From assembly GCA_025055765.1 (NCBI GenBank), contig JANWWS010000013.1:1-64000 (forward strand): DNA of 64,000 bases, written 5' to 3'. The notes beneath the pieces were generated by a model. It did no database searches, was not told the origin of the DNA, and worked only from the letters and a program-made list of their open reading frames with translations. Positions 8,961 to 17,600 of this stretch are shown here, piece by piece; within the stretch, counting starts at the first letter, position 1; every line of letters begins with the position of its first letter. Both the position numbers and the translations under genes were made by a program. The DNA is from Leptospiraceae bacterium (GTDB taxonomy: Bacteria > Spirochaetota > Leptospiria > Turneriellales > Turneriellaceae).

Positions 8961-10847
8961 CTAATTTTTTTCATCTTTTACTTCGGTATACTCCGCGTCT
9001 ACCACCTTTTCTCCCCCTTCTCTACCATCACTTTGGGATGTTGTTGAACCTGCTGCGAACTTAGCTGCGTGTTTTTGCAGTACAGAAGTAAGTTGGTTCT
9101 TGGCCGTTTTCATACGTGCTGCCTCGCGCGATTGCAGAGCATCTTTTGCCTGATTTATCGCACTTTCTAGTTCAAACCTAGCACTTTGATCTAAGCCAGC
9201 AGCTGTTTGTACCTGTTTTTCCGCTTGATAGATAATATTGTCAAGCTCATTGTAGAGTTGCGCTGCTTCCCGAGCTTTGCGATCCTCTTCGGCATGGAGC
9301 TCTGCATCTTTAATCATGCGTTGGATGTCCGCTTCTGTTAGCCCGCTTGAGGCTTCAATGCGGATCTTTTGCTCCTTTCCTGTCTTTAAATCTTTTGCCG
9401 AGACATGCACAATTCCATTGGCATCAATGTCAAATGTTACTTCAATTTGCGGCACTCCACGTGGAGCAGGTGGTATATCATGCAACTGAAAACGCCCTAA
9501 AGTGCGATTGTCTTTGGCAAGTTCCCGCTCTCCTTGGAGTACATGAATTTCTACTGTCGTCTGGTTGTCTGCGGCCGTGCTAAAAATCTCACTTTTGCGC
9601 GTAGGTATTGTGGTATTGCGAGGAATAATCTTAGTCATGACACCACCCAAGGTCTCAATACCTAAGGAAAGAGGCGTAACATCTAGCAAGAGAACATCCT
9701 TCACCTCACCAGCCAATACACCCCCTTGAATAGCCGCACCAATAGCTACCGCCTCATCTGGATTAACACTCTTATCAGGTTCTTTGTTAAAAATTTCGCG
9801 TACTTTTTCGCGAACAGCAGGAATACGAGTTGACCCGCCCACTAGTATAACCTTATCGATATCCTGGGGTGTAAGACCTGCATCTTTGAGAGCCTGTAGG
9901 CAGGGACCTACCGTGCGCTCTACAAGATGTTGGGTCAGCTGATTGAATTTGGCCCGGGTCAACGTCATGGTAAGATGCCGTGGACCAGAAGCATCCATCG
10001 TAATAAAAGGCAGGTTAATATCGGCCGTTTCTTTGCTTGATAGTTCAATTTTAGCTTTTTCCGCAGCTTCTTTTAAGCGCTGCATAGCCATCTTGTCCTT
10101 GCTTATATCAATACCACTTTCTTTGCGGAACTCCTGGACAAGGTAATCCATAATCGCTTGGTCAAAATCATCTCCGCCTAGATGGGTATCACCGTTTGTA
10201 GCCTTTACCTCAAAGACATTTTCCGCTAATTCTAATATGGAAATATCAAAAGTACCTCCGCCTAGATCATATACGGCGATAATCTCCCCATCTTTGTCTT
10301 TATCTAAACCATAAGCTAGGGCTGCTGCGGTTGGCTCATTGATAATGCGAACCACATCTAGGCCAGCTATGCGCCCTGCATCTTTGGTAGCCTGCCTTTG
10401 TTCGTCGTTAAAATAAGCAGGGACCGTAATTACCGCCTTTTTAACTTCATGGCCGAGATAATCCTCCGCTGTCTGCTTCATTTTCATAAGCACACGAGCA
10501 GATATTTCCTCGGGACGAAAGTCTTTTACACGAGTCTCTATTAAAACACTGTTGTTGGGACCTTCTTTGACCTTATATGGGACAAGCTTGATTTCTTCCT
10601 GGACCTCATGGAAACGCCTACCAATAAAGCGTTTCACAGAACGCAGCGTATTTTCCGGGTTCGTAATCATCTGGTTTTTGGCAACCTGCCCCACCAGAGT
10701 CTCCCCCTTTTCGGTAAAGGCCACCACAGAAGGAGTCGTGCGCGAACCCTCCGAATTCGCAATCACCACGGGTTCCCCTCCCTCCATAATGGCGACACAA
10801 GAGTTCGTGGTTCCAAGATCAATACCAATGATTTTTTCTTTCGCCAT
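8961..10847 (-). CDS. dnaK: Chaperone protein DnaK (Hsp70)
   Basis: A 628-residue Hsp70. The nucleotide-binding domain opens with [14 protein letters not shown] and contains [25 protein letters not shown] and [12 protein letters not shown]. The substrate-binding domain includes [14 protein letters not shown], and the helical lid ends in an acidic tail ([10 protein letters not shown]), as is usual for bacterial DnaK. An AGGAG 6 bases before the ATG marks the start. It sits between grpE and dnaJ, and its expression should follow the HrcA/CIRCE control upstream of hrcA, because I see no second CIRCE here. Confidence 0.98.
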   Translation of the reverse strand: MAKEKIIGIDLGTTNSCVAIMEGGEPVVIANSEGSRTTPSVVAFTEKGETLVGQVAKNQMITNPENTLRSVKRFIGRRFHEVQEEIKLVPYKVKEGPNNSVLIETRVKDFRPEEISARVLMKMKQTAEDYLGHEVKKAVITVPAYFNDEQRQATKDAGRIAGLDVVRIINEPTAAALAYGLDKDKDGEIIAVYDLGGGTFDISILELAENVFEVKATNGDTHLGGDDFDQAIMDYLVQEFRKESGIDISKDKMAMQRLKEAAEKAKIELSSKETADINLPFITMDASGPRHLTMTLTRAKFNQLTQHLVERTVGPCLQALKDAGLTPQDIDKVILVGGSTRIPAVREKVREIFNKEPDKSVNPDEAVAIGAAIQGGVLAGEVKDVLLLDVTPLSLGIETLGGVMTKIIPRNTTIPTRKSEIFSTAADNQTTVEIHVLQGERELAKDNRTLGRFQLHDIPPAPRGVPQIEVTFDIDANGIVHVSAKDLKTGKEQKIRIEASSGLTEADIQRMIKDAELHAEEDRKAREAAQLYNELDNIIYQAEKQVQTAAGLDQSARFELESAINQAKDALQSREAARMKTAKNQLTSVLQKHAAKFAAGSTTSQSDGREGGEKVVDAEYTEVKDEKN

Positions 10848-10876
10848 AAGCTACTCCTTTTCTATTTTTTAATTTT

Positions 10877-11491
10877 TTAATTGCTAATTTGTTGCTCGCC
10901 TCGCATAGGGCGAATCACCGCTACCCGTGCAGGGCGCAGAACCCTCTCAGGTAGCCGGTATCCTTTTTGCAATACCGATGAGACCATCTCCGAATCCACC
11001 TCTCCTTCTTGTATATCGAGAGCCTCCATACAAGAAGAATCAAACTCCTGGTTTAACGGGTTAATCTCTTCAAGTCCCTCTGCCGCAAAAACATCCCACA
11101 GCTGTTTTTGAATGATGGCCACCCCCTCAAAGAATTTTTCTAATATTTCATTGTGAGTCTCTTTTTGTCTCATATGGAAAAGCTGCTCAAAAGCATCTAA
11201 GACTGGCAGAAGCTTTTCCAAAAGCTTGGCAGCAGCTTCCCGCGACAGGGCAGCCTTTTCTGCCTGCACCCTTCTCCTGTAGTTGATAAAGTCTGCGCGC
11301 TCCCGCTGAAGATCTCCTTTCAGTTCTTCAATCTCTTGCTCATAGCGCTGCCGTATCTCAGCAAGCTCAGATAGTTCCTGAGCCGCATTTTCAGGTTCTT
11401 TTGGCTCTTCTCTTTGCCCCGCCGGCTCGCCTACCGCGGGATTTTGGTTTTCTGCCTGAGAAAGCTCGTCCTTTTTTTCCTCCATATCCAT
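10877..11491 (-). CDS. grpE: Nucleotide exchange factor GrpE
   Basis: A 204-residue GrpE that releases ADP from DnaK. It has a charged, disordered N-terminus (about 1-45), a long coiled coil (LAEIRQRYEQEIEELKGDLQ and onward), the family stretch RADFINYRRR, and a beta domain with VLQKGYRLPERVLRPARVAV. Length is typical. ATG 11491 has GGAG 7 bases upstream; a second ATG two codons in is also possible. It lies between hrcA (12 bases) and dnaK (29 bases). Confidence 0.96.
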   Translation of the reverse strand: MDMEEKKDELSQAENQNPAVGEPAGQREEPKEPENAAQELSELAEIRQRYEQEIEELKGDLQRERADFINYRRRVQAEKAALSREAAAKLLEKLLPVLDAFEQLFHMRQKETHNEILEKFFEGVAIIQKQLWDVFAAEGLEEINPLNQEFDSSCMEALDIQEGEVDSEMVSSVLQKGYRLPERVLRPARVAVIRPMRGEQQISN

Positions 11492-11503
11492 AGCTTCGCT
11501 CCT

Positions 11504-12592
11504 TTACATTTTTTGGGGCACAGTCATTTCACCGCTTGCTTGCTCTGCCCTTTGTGATAAAACCCTCGTTAGGATTTGGGCACTATAATCTAAAGTAGGG
11601 ATAAGCTTATCATAAGGCATGCGATTCACTCCAATCACCCCTAAAGCCCCCAGTCGCCTTCCCCCTACATAGTAATCCTTTGCTAGGAGGGCATAACCCG
11701 CAAAATGATGGCCTTCAATATCTAATCCAAGGCGAACCATCAGGGGGTCTTTTCCGTAGCCTTGGTTAAAAAGCTCTTTGAGATAGTTGCGGTCTGATAA
11801 TTTGCAAATAAGAAACTCCGCCTCACTAGGATCCTCACTTGCTTCCAATATCTTGGGATAAAGCTGGTTTTCTCCCTCTACATAAATAGCTTGGTCAAAA
11901 GGACTATAGACAAGGGAAAAAGCAATATGCTTTGCCACCTCAGAGAGATCTCCCAGATAGCGCTCCGCTTCTGCCAAGAAATCAAGTCCCTTTTCTTGAA
12001 ACTCGGAAAGTTCATAACCCATAAAGACCTGGCTTAAAAAGCGACTCACCTTGTATAACTCTTCCTGGCTAACAGGGCGATCTAATTTTATTTTCTTCTG
12101 GTAAACACTCCCAGATTGGCTCACCATAATTACTAATACCAGATTGTCTAGAACCGAGACAACCTCCACCCTTTTTATCACACTCCCAGAAGGGGTGGGC
12201 GCAAAGACCACCCCCATCTGACGGGAGGTCATCGCCAGCATTTGAGCAATGGATTTTAATAATTGGTCTAACTGCATTATGGCACTGCGGTAAAACTCCT
12301 CGAGCTGCGCTTTATGACTTAGGGTGACCTCATAAAGACTTACCAATTCATGGATATAAAACTCAAAAGCAGCATCAGAGGGAATCCGCCCTGCCGAGGT
12401 ATGGGGGCTTTTCAGATAGCCCATCTGCTCCAAAATAGACATTTCCTTACGCATCGTGGCGGGGCTGATTTGAAAGCCAAACTTATCCACAAGCACATGA
12501 GAGCCTACCGGTTCCCCCGTGAGAACGTACTCACTGACAATAGCACGAATGATATCAGCTTGCCGAGGGGTAATATGCTCCTCTCTTTTCAT
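11504..12592 (-). CDS. hrcA: Heat-inducible transcription repressor HrcA
   Basis: A 362-residue HrcA. The N-terminal winged helix has the family text PRQADIIRAIVSEYVLTGEP, then SPATMRKEMSILEQMGYL and HTSAGRIPSDAAFEFYI. The GAF-like and dimerisation regions follow, ending with LGALGVIGVNRMPYDKLIP. It represses this operon by binding CIRCE, which lies 22 bases upstream of its own start, and needs chaperonin (GroE) for activity in known systems. First gene of the operon; GGGAG precedes the ATG. Confidence 0.97.
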   Translation of the reverse strand: MKREEHITPRQADIIRAIVSEYVLTGEPVGSHVLVDKFGFQISPATMRKEMSILEQMGYLKSPHTSAGRIPSDAAFEFYIHELVSLYEVTLSHKAQLEEFYRSAIMQLDQLLKSIAQMLAMTSRQMGVVFAPTPSGSVIKRVEVVSVLDNLVLVIMVSQSGSVYQKKIKLDRPVSQEELYKVSRFLSQVFMGYELSEFQEKGLDFLAEAERYLGDLSEVAKHIAFSLVYSPFDQAIYVEGENQLYPKILEASEDPSEAEFLICKLSDRNYLKELFNQGYGKDPLMVRLGLDIEGHHFAGYALLAKDYYVGGRRLGALGVIGVNRMPYDKLIPTLDYSAQILTRVLSQRAEQASGEMTVPQKM

Positions 12593-12613
12593 AGCGAACT
12601 CCCGCCATCGCTG

Positions 12614-12640
12614 TTAGCACTTTCACTACTTGAGTGCTAA
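12614..12640. promoter_or_regulatory. CIRCE operator for HrcA
   Basis: TTAGCACTT and GAGTGCTAA form 9-base arms around a 9-base spacer. Against the CIRCE consensus TTAGCACTC-N9-GAGTGCTAA there is one change, the last base of the left arm (T for C). It lies between the hrcA promoter and the hrcA start, where repressor would block transcription of the whole heat-shock operon. Confidence 0.96.
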
Positions 12641-12647
12641 CACTATT

Positions 12648-12676
12648 ATTATACTTAACAAAAGGCTTGTCGTCCA
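12648..12676 (-). promoter_or_regulatory. Sigma-70-type promoter of the hrcA operon
   Basis: On the minus strand a perfect -10 TATAAT (12648-12653) is preceded, after exactly 17 bases, by TGGACG (12671-12676), a 4/6 match to TTGACA. The start of transcription would fall about 7 bases downstream, at the edge of the CIRCE element, matching HrcA-controlled operons in other bacteria. Confidence 0.8.
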
Positions 12677-12861
12677 TTTTTTCTTTAGTATCGAATTATC
12701 ACGGCATGGTCGAGTTTAACCTGTGCAAGACTTTTTCTTTGCTATAGCACCTCCGAAAACCTTCCCGGCAGCCCCATGAATGGTTTTGGTGAGGCCGCTT
12801 ATGCCAAGGCTGCGGCGCACCTGGCTAGGATTTCCATAACTGCCTAATGAGCTAGCTGCAG

Positions 12862-13746
12862 CTAACTCCCTATGGGGTGCCAAACTGTTTTTAATTCCAT
12901 GTAATCGGCAATGACATCGATATTTTCCCATGCCAAACTTGTCCAAGGTGTGGACTTATTTTCCCTATAGACCCTTACTCGCTTTACATTTTCAGCCGCC
13001 GCCATCTGGGCCTCTTTTTCCTCCTCAAGACTAATCCCTGCCAAGGCCAGCGCGTTAACATCCATATGACTAGCCATGGGACCAAGTAGTTCTGACCTAT
13101 TTCCGGTAAGGATATTGATCACACCACCTGGTAGATCGCTTGTGGCAAAGATTTCTGCCAGGCAGACAGCTACGGTCGGGTATTTTTCCGAGGCAAGGCA
13201 AACTGTGCTGTTCCCACCTGCCACAATTGGGATAACCAAGCTGATGAAGGATAGCAAAGGATTTTCATTAGGACAGACCACCCCGACAACTCCCACTGGT
13301 TCGGGTATCGTAAAATTAAAATAGGGTGCCGCCACAGGGTTGGCATTGCCTACCACCTGCACAATTTTATCACACCACCCCGCATAGTAGATAACACGGT
13401 CAATAGCCATGCTCGTTTCCTCACGAGCCTCGTTTTCTTTCATTCCTGTCGCCTGGGCCAACTCCGTTTCTAATTCCGAGCGGCGCGATTCCATCATTTC
13501 TGCCATGCGATAAAGTATCTGACCACGGTTATACGCAGTTTTTGCTCTCCAAGCAGTTAAGGCCTTGCGTGCCGCCTGTACCGCATCCCGCAAATCCTTG
13601 CGGCTAGCCAGGCAGACATTGGCCAAAAATTTTTTTCCACCTGCTTGGTAAACCGGACGGCTACGGCCTGATTCGGAACGATTAAAGGAGCCCCCAATAT
13701 AAAGCTTTCGGGTCTTTTGTACCCCAAGGCGCACTACTTCTTCCAT
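12862..13746 (-). CDS. Half-length, catalytic-domain-less aldehyde dehydrogenase homologue
   Basis: A 294-residue protein homologous to the N-terminal NAD-binding half of aldehyde dehydrogenases (RKLYIGGSFNRSESGRS, AYNRGQILYRMAEMME, IPEPVGVVGVVCPNENPLLS, LPGGVINILTG). It then lacks the catalytic-cysteine domain and ends with ENIDVIADYMELKTVWHPIG. It lies 9 bases after a full-length ALDH. Catalytic ALDH plus non-catalytic ALDH of about 800 residues in total is the layout of ALDH16, here as two genes (511+294). The 10-base upstream gap with AGAGGA supports a real, translated gene rather than decay. Likely a structural or regulatory partner; that part is inference. Confidence 0.75.
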   Translation of the reverse strand: MEEVVRLGVQKTRKLYIGGSFNRSESGRSRPVYQAGGKKFLANVCLASRKDLRDAVQAARKALTAWRAKTAYNRGQILYRMAEMMESRRSELETELAQATGMKENEAREETSMAIDRVIYYAGWCDKIVQVVGNANPVAAPYFNFTIPEPVGVVGVVCPNENPLLSFISLVIPIVAGGNSTVCLASEKYPTVAVCLAEIFATSDLPGGVINILTGNRSELLGPMASHMDVNALALAGISLEEEKEAQMAAAENVKRVRVYRENKSTPWTSLAWENIDVIADYMELKTVWHPIGS

Positions 13747-13755
13747 ATTTTCCTC

Positions 13756-15291
13756 TTAGAGGATTTTCACATAATCCAAAAGTCCCTGACGACCTCCTTC
13801 CCGACCAAAACCTGACTCCTTGTAGCCGCCAAAAGGTGAGCTTGGATCAAACTTATTATAGGTGTTGGCCCAGACGACACCTGCTTGCAGCTGTGATGCC
13901 ATCTTTAGGATCTTGGAGCCTTTCTCTGTCCATACGCCAGCAGAGAGTCCATAGGCAATGTTGTTTGCTTTCTCTATTGCCTCTTCGGGGGTGCGGAATG
14001 TCTGAATCGTTAGGACCGGACCAAAAATCTCCTCCCGAACGATACGACTCGACTGGGCCACGTTCGTAAAAAAAGTAGGGGGATACCAAAAGCCTTTGCT
14101 GGGCAACTCACAGCGCTTTTGGTAAATTTGAGCTCCCTCTTGCAAACCTACCTGGGTAAGTTCCTGAATCTTCTTGAGCTGCATGCGAGAGTTGATAGCA
14201 CCAATATCGGTATTTTTGTCGAGAGGATCTCCCACAATTAGGGTTTCCATCCGACGCATGAGTTTTCTCAAAACAATTTCAGCCACACTTTCTTGCACTA
14301 GTAGCCTGCTTCCCGCACAGCAAACGTGGCCTTGGTTAAAATAAATTCCATTGACAATGCCTTCCACAGCCTGGTCTAGGGGGGCATCTTCAAATACAAT
14401 ATTAGCGGCCTTGCCTCCGAGCTCCATAGTGGCTTTTTTGCCGGTGCCCGCAATGGCTCGTAAGATTTTTTTCCCCACAGCCGTACTACCCGTAAAGGCT
14501 ACTTTATCCACATCAGGGTGAGATACCAATAGGGCCCCTGTGGCGCCGGCTCCTGTGACAATATTCACCACACCAGGTGGTAGCTCTGCCTGCTGTATGA
14601 CTTCCGCAAGCAAAAGCGCTGTAAGGGGAGTGGTCTCTGCAGGTTTTAACACCACTGTATTACCTGCGGCTAGCGCAGGAGCTATCTTCCAAGCTGCCAT
14701 GAGGAGAGGGAAATTCCAGGGGATGACCTGCCCTGCTACCCCCAGCGGCGCCACTTCACGACCAGGAATAAGATAATTTAATTTGTCAGCCCACCCGGCG
14801 TAATAGAAAAAGTGTGCTGCCGACATGGGCACATCGAAATCCCTGGTCTCACGAATAGGTTTGCCATTATTGATGGTCTCCAAGACGGCAAATTCGCGCG
14901 AGCGCTCCTGTAAAATTCGTGCAATACGAAAGATATACTTGGCTCGCTCTTTACCGGGCATTTTGCGCCATATTTTTTCATAAGCCTGCCTGGCTGCTCT
15001 TACGGCCGCATCTACATCAGCCTCACCTGCTTCAGCAACTTCACAAAGCTTTTGCTCGTTGGCAGGATTGATAACATCAAAGTACTGGCCTGAGCGAGGA
15101 GGTACAAATTTGCCGTTAATAAAAAGTTCATACCTAGGCTGAATATTTACAATTTTCGTTGACTCTGGAGCCGGTGCATATGGCCAGATTTTACCAAATT
15201 GAATAATCTGATGGCTTGGCTCCGCTGAGGAAACTTTTTTTAACTTAGTCTGACGCTCTGTTTTTGCAAGTGTCTTTGTTTTTCTCCCCAT
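13756..15291 (-). CDS. Aldehyde dehydrogenase family protein (catalytic)
   Basis: A 511-residue NAD(P)-dependent aldehyde dehydrogenase that oxidises an aldehyde to an acid. It has an N-terminal extension of about 50 residues before YELFINGKFVPPRSG. Visible motifs are VIPWNFPLLM, FTGSTAVGKKI, the general-base glutamate in MELGGKAANIVF (near 287) and the catalytic cysteine in NQGHVCCAGSR (near 324). EEIFGPVLT and GGYKESGFGREGG come near the end. The substrate is unknown. It is followed by the half-length ALDH and preceded, 7 bases away, by a coiled-coil protein gene. Confidence 0.9.
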   Translation of the reverse strand: MGRKTKTLAKTERQTKLKKVSSAEPSHQIIQFGKIWPYAPAPESTKIVNIQPRYELFINGKFVPPRSGQYFDVINPANEQKLCEVAEAGEADVDAAVRAARQAYEKIWRKMPGKERAKYIFRIARILQERSREFAVLETINNGKPIRETRDFDVPMSAAHFFYYAGWADKLNYLIPGREVAPLGVAGQVIPWNFPLLMAAWKIAPALAAGNTVVLKPAETTPLTALLLAEVIQQAELPPGVVNIVTGAGATGALLVSHPDVDKVAFTGSTAVGKKILRAIAGTGKKATMELGGKAANIVFEDAPLDQAVEGIVNGIYFNQGHVCCAGSRLLVQESVAEIVLRKLMRRMETLIVGDPLDKNTDIGAINSRMQLKKIQELTQVGLQEGAQIYQKRCELPSKGFWYPPTFFTNVAQSSRIVREEIFGPVLTIQTFRTPEEAIEKANNIAYGLSAGVWTEKGSKILKMASQLQAGVVWANTYNKFDPSSPFGGYKESGFGREGGRQGLLDYVKIL

Positions 15292-15298
15292 AACTTAC

Positions 15299-16072
15299 CT
15301 ACCTTTTATCTTGTGGACTTTTCATTTCAGGAACATTCAGGGCACCCAGGACCTCCTCTAAAAATGTCACTGTGGTATCCACCATGTCCCTCACTTTCTT
15401 GCCTTGAAAGTAGGAAGCCTGCTCCAGCTTTCTATCAAAATAAATAGTATCGTCTTTATTTAGGCAACGCGTACCACCTTCTTTAATATCTTGCTGTACT
15501 TTTTTCCAAAAGTCCCGCAACTTACGGAAAAATTGCGCCCCTTCTTGTAAAAAATGTCGGGTATACCTCTGGCGCATATCTCTTAGCTGCATCTTTAAAT
15601 CGTCACGGGTGGCTTTCTGGTAGCTTTCTAGGGTATCCGTGAGGGACTTTAGATGCCTTTTGCAATTTTCTAGCACTGCATAATGGCTATCTCTTTCCAT
15701 ACTCCAGGAAAAGTCGAGTTTCGTGTGGGTATCCCCCTGGGCAGGAATAAACTCCCTTTCCCAGACAAGCATGGCTGTGTATAGTAGGTTTACTTCCTCG
15801 TCGTCGCAATGGGGGGAAGCCTTGCTCATGGGGAAGTCACCTAAAACATGAAATTGCTTCGTTTTTCCACTTCCTTGACTTGAGACAACCAAATCCTCTA
15901 GTGAAACTCCTTCTGGGGCTAATAGTTGTATTTGATCTTGAATTTTCTTCATTTCTTTTTTGGCTCTACTAATTTGCTCGGGATCCCGAGAAGTGCGAAC
16001 GATACCTTCGTACTGCTTAAAGATCTTTTGTAGCTTAATTAGCTCTTGCTTTTGTGCTTCCGAGAGCCCCAT
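15299..16072 (-). CDS. Unrecognised coiled-coil cytoplasmic protein
   Basis: About 257 residues with no signal peptide or membrane helix. The N-terminal third is a charged coiled coil (QKQELIKLQKIFKQYEGIVR and onward). A middle segment has HVLGDFPMSKASPHCDDEEV, and a second long helical region runs to the end. I do not recognise the family. ATG 16072 is used; an in-frame GTG at 16087 would add five residues, and neither has a clear ribosome binding site. It appears to be the first gene of a transcript continuing into the two aldehyde dehydrogenases. Confidence 0.7.
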   Translation of the reverse strand: MGLSEAQKQELIKLQKIFKQYEGIVRTSRDPEQISRAKKEMKKIQDQIQLLAPEGVSLEDLVVSSQGSGKTKQFHVLGDFPMSKASPHCDDEEVNLLYTAMLVWEREFIPAQGDTHTKLDFSWSMERDSHYAVLENCKRHLKSLTDTLESYQKATRDDLKMQLRDMRQRYTRHFLQEGAQFFRKLRDFWKKVQQDIKEGGTRCLNKDDTIYFDRKLEQASYFQGKKVRDMVDTTVTFLEEVLGALNVPEMKSPQDKR

Positions 16073-16141
16073 GTGGAAACTGTACACGATAATTTTTTTG
16101 TGTAAACCATAATTTTCTGGGATGTTTTACCTTGACATTTC

Positions 16142-16711
16142 ATGCCAACTTCTCGGCCGATCCCCATGGCCCAAAGAAGGTCAAGTGTCGAAAAAAGAAG
16201 GACCCTCTTTTGGGCGATATTCTCTCTACTTAGCGCAAGTTTTTTATTTCAACTATTTTTGCGCCACTTTTATTTAAGGCCTCTCAGGTTTGATTCCGCA
16301 TCCCTCGAAAAAACAATTACCAAAGGAAGCCTTGTATTTCTAGAAGAGAAAAGCTATGACGAAGTTCAAAAAGGCGAAATTGTACGAGTTTTCCACCCAG
16401 AGGGTGGAGAAATATTCTGCCGTGTTGTAGCCACGGAAGGAAGTAAGGTAAGCATTGTAAATGGCATTTTTTACCTTGACGGTAAGGCTGCTACCCCTCA
16501 AACTTCTTCCGAGACCATATTTCCGAAAGAAATGTCGAACCGGGATCACTACCCCTTAACGGAGATTCGCCCTGGCTATTTCTTTTGTTTACACGACAAT
16601 TGGGAACATACCTACGACAGCCGTCTTTGGGGTCCTTTTGCTATTTCGTCTGTAACCGGAAAGGTCAAATACCAGGGAATTCTTTTTCGGCGCCTAGATG
16701 CCAGAAGCTAA
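16142..16711 (+). CDS. Signal peptidase I-like protein with catalytic Lys replaced by Cys
   Basis: A 189-residue S26-family protein with one N-terminal membrane helix (about 22-42). The Ser-box is present as DSASLEKTI (Ser54, equivalent to SGSMxPT). The C-terminal box HDNWEHTYDSRLWG (151-164) matches GDNxxxSxDSRxWG. In the box that normally reads IKRVVGxPGD the sequence is IFCRVVATEGS, so the general-base lysine is Cys93. The protein may be inactive or use different chemistry. In-frame ATGs exist at 16142 and 16166; neither has a clear Shine-Dalgarno. It overlaps the following radical SAM gene by 14 bases. Confidence 0.72.
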   Translation: MPTSRPIPMAQRRSSVEKRRTLFWAIFSLLSASFLFQLFLRHFYLRPLRFDSASLEKTITKGSLVFLEEKSYDEVQKGEIVRVFHPEGGEIFCRVVATEGSKVSIVNGIFYLDGKAATPQTSSETIFPKEMSNRDHYPLTEIRPGYFFCLHDNWEHTYDSRLWGPFAISSVTGKVKYQGILFRRLDARS

Positions 16712-17600
16712 AACCCTTTATCGAAGTCGCATTTCCCCCTACGTACAAAAACTTGCCCAAAATTTAGGTGGCGAGATTGCTTCGCGGCTTATGCGTCAAT
16801 TTACCCCCTCGCCGGAAGAGGAAGTGGCAACCCCCGGATTCATACGAGACCCTCTTCACGAAGAAGATCCTGACATCCAACCTATCCCAGGAATCTTACA
16901 CAAATACCCAAACAAAATCCTTTACTTAACCACCGACGAATGCCCTGTTTTTTGCCGCTACTGTACACGCAAACGCATTACTTTGGCAGCCCATAAGCAA
17001 GAACCTTCCCTAGAGAAAGTAGTGGATTACCTACAAAAACACAGGGAGGTGCAAGAAGTGATCTTCTCCGGGGGGGATCCATTTATGTTAAAAGACGAAA
17101 AGCTCTGGCAAATTAGTTCCACTTTAGCTAGTCTCAGCCACATACAATTCTTCCGATACCACACTCGCATTGTCACTACCCTTCCTTCTCGGTTCACACC
17201 TTCTTTGTGGGAGTTGCTAGAAAATCTTACCAAATTACAACTCAGATCAATTACCCTCGTAAGCCACATTAACCTAGCTCAGGAAATCACAGGCGAGGCC
17301 AAAGAAATCTTTCGTCGGTTAAAGCAATTAGGTTTTCGGCTGTTAAACCAAGCCGTTCTCTTAGCAGGAGTAAACGACAGGGCAGAGATTTTACGGGAGC
17401 TCATGCTAGCCCTAGACGAGGCAGGTGTTACCCCCTACTACTTGCATCAATTAGATCCTGTCGAGGGCTCATCCCACTTCTTGGTACCCGTGGAAAAAGG
17501 GCTCAGACTCTTTGACGAGTTGCGCCGCACCCTTCCCACATACCTTTTACCCCGATACGTCCAAGACAGCAAGCAGGGTAAGATAAACCTTGCTTATTAG
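16698..17600 (+). CDS. Lysine-2,3-aminomutase family radical SAM protein (EpmB-like)
   Basis: A 300-residue radical SAM, PLP-dependent aminomutase-family protein. The 4Fe-4S motif is CPVFCRYCTRKR (Cys82, Cys86, Cys89), with the SAM-binding glycines in VIFSGGDPFML and the HTRIVTTLPSR region typical of KamA/EpmB. The PLP lysine region near the C-terminus is LPRYVQDSKQGKINL. Length is close to EpmB, which makes beta-lysine for elongation factor P, and shorter than catabolic KamA. No efp or epmA lies in the window, so the substrate is uncertain. It meets the convergent TPR gene with a 4-base overlap. Confidence 0.83.
   Translation: MPEAKTLYRSRISPYVQKLAQNLGGEIASRLMRQFTPSPEEEVATPGFIRDPLHEEDPDIQPIPGILHKYPNKILYLTTDECPVFCRYCTRKRITLAAHKQEPSLEKVVDYLQKHREVQEVIFSGGDPFMLKDEKLWQISSTLASLSHIQFFRYHTRIVTTLPSRFTPSLWELLENLTKLQLRSITLVSHINLAQEITGEAKEIFRRLKQLGFRLLNQAVLLAGVNDRAEILRELMLALDEAGVTPYYLHQLDPVEGSSHFLVPVEKGLRLFDELRRTLPTYLLPRYVQDSKQGKINLAY

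Noticed and set aside
8961..10847. Long open frames on the plus strand opposite dnaK
   Set aside because: They mirror the codon pattern of dnaK, have no ribosome binding sites and no protein-like features.
12716..12861. Open frame on the minus strand running past the half-length ALDH gene
   Set aside because: It overlaps the ALDH gene end in another frame, has no ribosome binding site and no recognisable protein pattern; I treat it as intergenic DNA.
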